This document shows, piece after piece, positions 5,244 to 5,963 of a stretch of DNA of 5,963 nucleotides (its first letter is position 1; every line of letters starts with the position of its first letter). The DNA is from Lawsonibacter sp. GTDB taxonomy: Bacteria > Bacillota > Clostridia > Oscillospirales > Oscillospiraceae. Below the pieces are notes generated by a model. The model ran no database searches. It was given only the letters and a program-made list of their open reading frames with translations, and was not told the origin of the DNA. The stretch lies in NCBI GenBank assembly GCA_022798855.1, contig JAAWNI010000139.1, positions 1-5,963 of the forward strand, given 5' to 3'. The position numbers and the translations under genes are program-made.

Positions 5244-5280
5244 CTGCGGGGCACCCCCCTTTAACAAGGGGGGCTTGGGT
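5230..5280 (+). repeat. Modular hairpin unit A
   Basis: The order of modules is GGAATCCCCC, a small GC hairpin (GCCCC-TGC-GGGGC, 5240-5252), then a perfect 20-base hairpin CCCCCCTT-TAAC-AAGGGGGG (5254-5273) and CTTGGG. It overlaps the end of direct repeat copy 1. Confidence 0.65.
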
Positions 5281-5301
5281 GCTTGAAGGCCCCGGTCCCG
5301 C

Positions 5302-5361
5302 TCCAAAGGCCCCCTTTAACAAGGGGGCTGGCAGCGGCGTAAGCCGCTGCCTGGGGGATTC
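5302..5361 (-). repeat. Modular hairpin unit B, inverted relative to unit A
   Basis: Read on the minus strand the modules come in the same order as unit A: GAATCCCCC, a GC hairpin, then a GCCCCCTT/AAGGGGGC hairpin (5309-5328) and CCTTTGG. Here the middle hairpin is a different sequence, GGCAGCGGC/GCCGCTGCC (5330-5351). In plus-strand RNA it has a GTAA (GNRA-type) tetraloop. Confidence 0.65.
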
Positions 5362-5397
5362 TTTTACTTTGAGCTGTTTCTGGTAATAGAATTCCTG

Positions 5398-5465
5398 CCG
5401 CCAGGGAACGGCGCGCCGGGGCCGCCGCGCCCTGCGGATCTCCTATAAACGGAATCCCCCCGCCC
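5398..5465. repeat. 68-base direct repeat, copy 2
   Basis: Second copy of the repeat at 5176-5243. It also ends in GGAATCCCCCCGCCC, but the hairpin modules that follow copy 1 are missing and unique AT-rich sequence begins. Confidence 0.9.
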
Positions 5466-5561
5466 TTTTCCAATCATGGGAAATAATGCACAAGAGTAAA
5501 ATTTGGATTTTTCTGTATTTGTCCCTTGATATTTTTATTTCTATTCCACCAAAAATTTTCC

Positions 5562-5590
5562 TTGCATTATGCTTCAGTCTGTGGTATAGT
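5562..5590 (+). promoter_or_regulatory. Promoter of the tRNA-Gly gene
   Basis: TTGCAT (5562-5567), a 17-base spacer and TATAGT (5585-5590), with a TG extended -10. The predicted start is near 5597, about 14 bases before the mature tRNA. Confidence 0.85.
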
Positions 5591-5610
5591 AAGTAAGAAT
5601 TCCAAGATGC

Positions 5611-5684
5611 GCAGGTGTAGTTCAATGGCAGAATGTCAGCTTCCCAAGCTGAACACGAGGGTTCGATTCCCTTCACCTGCTCCA
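5611..5684 (+). tRNA. tRNA-Gly, anticodon CCC
   Basis: A complete cloverleaf of 74 bases including an encoded CCA. The acceptor GCAGGTG/CACCTGC pairs perfectly with discriminator T. The D arm is GTTC/GAAT, the anticodon stem TCAGC/GCTGA encloses loop TTCCCAA (anticodon CCC, reading GGG), and the T arm is GAGGG/CCCTT with loop TTCGATT. It is a single-gene transcription unit with its own promoter and terminator. Confidence 0.97.
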
Positions 5685-5685
5685 C

Positions 5686-5723
5686 GTCGGAGCAAGCGTC
5701 ATATCGCTTGCTCCGACTTTTTT
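5686..5723 (+). terminator. Intrinsic terminator of tRNA-Gly
   Basis: A perfect 13-base stem (GTCGGAGCAAGCG / CGCTTGCTCCGAC) with a 6-base loop is followed by six Ts, starting two bases after the tRNA CCA end. Confidence 0.95.
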
Positions 5724-5760
5724 AAAAGTCAGAGCGCGCTCATTCTGCTGCTCCTCCTCT

Positions 5761-5799
5761 CCAAACCGCAACCGCTGCGCTGGGTTGCGGTTTGGTTTT
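5761..5799 (+). terminator. Second hairpin with T-run, terminator-like
   Basis: A 13-base stem, CCAAACCGCAACC pairing with GGTTGCGGTTTGG, is followed by TTTT. No gene lies between it and the tRNA terminator, so it is either a backup terminator or part of a repeat that fills the window's tail. Confidence 0.5.
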
Positions 5800-5802
5800 G
5801 GG

Positions 5803-5828
5803 TGCGGACTTGAAAGCCGCATCTTTTT
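5803..5828 (+). terminator. Weak third hairpin with T-run
   Basis: TGCGG/CCGCA plus CT/AG across a one-base bulge, followed by TCTTTTT. It is terminator-like in form but weak, and has no obvious client gene. Confidence 0.3.
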
Positions 5829-5862
5829 GGGCACCACAGCCCACACAAAAACCCGCCGAAGG

Positions 5863-5897
5863 CCTTGCGTTAATAGTGGTAAGGAACTCACGCAAGG
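5863..5897. repeat. Inverted repeat in the gene-free tail
   Basis: CCTTGCGT (5863-5870) and ACGCAAGG (5890-5897) are perfect 8-base arms around 19 bases. Apart from this and the preceding hairpins I see no gene from 5724 to the window end. Confidence 0.45.
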
Positions 5898-5963
5898 AGA
5901 CTGTTGGCTGACAATTCGTAGTGCAAAAGCGCAAGATGGGTTATGGATTTATAAATTATCCAC

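Larger units (their letters stand above)
5133..5561. other. Gene-free repeat mosaic between the HD gene and tRNA-Gly
   Basis: No credible protein gene on either strand. The first part, to about 5470, is GC-rich and built of the repeats listed separately. It begins with a CCCCCCTTGCTAAAGAGGG relative of the TTTAACAA hairpins (about 5134-5152). From about 5470 the composition switches abruptly to AT-rich single-copy sequence leading into the tRNA promoter. Confidence 0.7.

Noticed and set aside
4302..5306. 334-codon minus-strand frame opposite the HD gene
   Set aside because: It is a shadow of the HD gene in a GC-rich region and runs through the repeats and promoters on both sides.
5254..5328. 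The two TTTAACAA hairpins as a CRISPR-like array or as terminators
   Set aside because: There are only two copies in mosaic context without equal spacers, and neither stem is followed by a T-run.
5443..5685. Minus-strand 80-codon frame beginning MEQVKGIEPS, antisense to tRNA-Gly
   Set aside because: Its start is simply the reverse complement of the tRNA; this is a familiar false protein call, and no ribosome site supports it.
5526..5813. Plus-strand 95-codon frame crossing tRNA-Gly
   Set aside because: It runs through the promoter, tRNA and terminator, which fully explain the sequence.
5956..5963. TTATCCAC, eight bases of a DnaA-box consensus at the window edge
   Set aside because: One truncated box without neighbours or a dnaA/dnaN context is expected by chance and does not indicate an origin.

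Overview
This window reads as a piece of a GC-rich, low-GC-phylum-ancestry anaerobe, most likely a gut Oscillospiraceae-type Clostridia (Flavonifractor/Lawsonibacter-like). The basis is Firmicutes-style purine-rich Shine-Dalgarno (SD) sites, strongly GC-biased third codon positions, compact -10/-35 promoters in AT-rich gaps, and many GC-rich palindromic intergenic repeats. The genus is an inference; no ribosomal marker is present.

Left part (1-2366, minus strand): a pyrimidine biosynthesis operon read right to left. It runs from a strong promoter (about 2256-2284) through pyrC (dihydroorotase) and a small four-helix membrane protein of unknown function to pyrF (orotidine-5'-phosphate decarboxylase), which is cut by the window edge. 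The pyrC stop codon lies inside a short palindromic repeat, and a decayed piece of a related repeat sits in the pyrC leader.

Middle (2367-2595, plus strand): a divergent 63-residue YtxH-like glycine-zipper protein, with a hairpin leader and a textbook terminator that also separates it from the convergent operon.

Thiamine block (2635-4305, minus strand): promoter, TPP riboswitch, thiT (thiamine ECF-transporter S-component), then a Cof-type HAD phosphatase 28 bases downstream. The leader between the riboswitch and thiT contains an almost perfect anti-SD strand, so translational control is predicted. Cotranscription suggests the phosphatase acts on a thiamine-pathway phosphate ester.

Right part (4373-5963): a 49-base double-hairpin repeat, a plus-strand stand-alone HD-domain phosphohydrolase with its own extended -10 promoter, then about 430 bases of repeat mosaic. 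The mosaic holds two 68-base direct repeats (64/68 identical) and an inverted pair of modular hairpin units. It is followed by a tRNA-Gly(CCC) gene with its own promoter and terminator, and a gene-free tail of hairpins. No phage, IS, CRISPR or defence system is visible. The most distinctive content is the thiamine riboswitch operon and the layered palindromic repeats.
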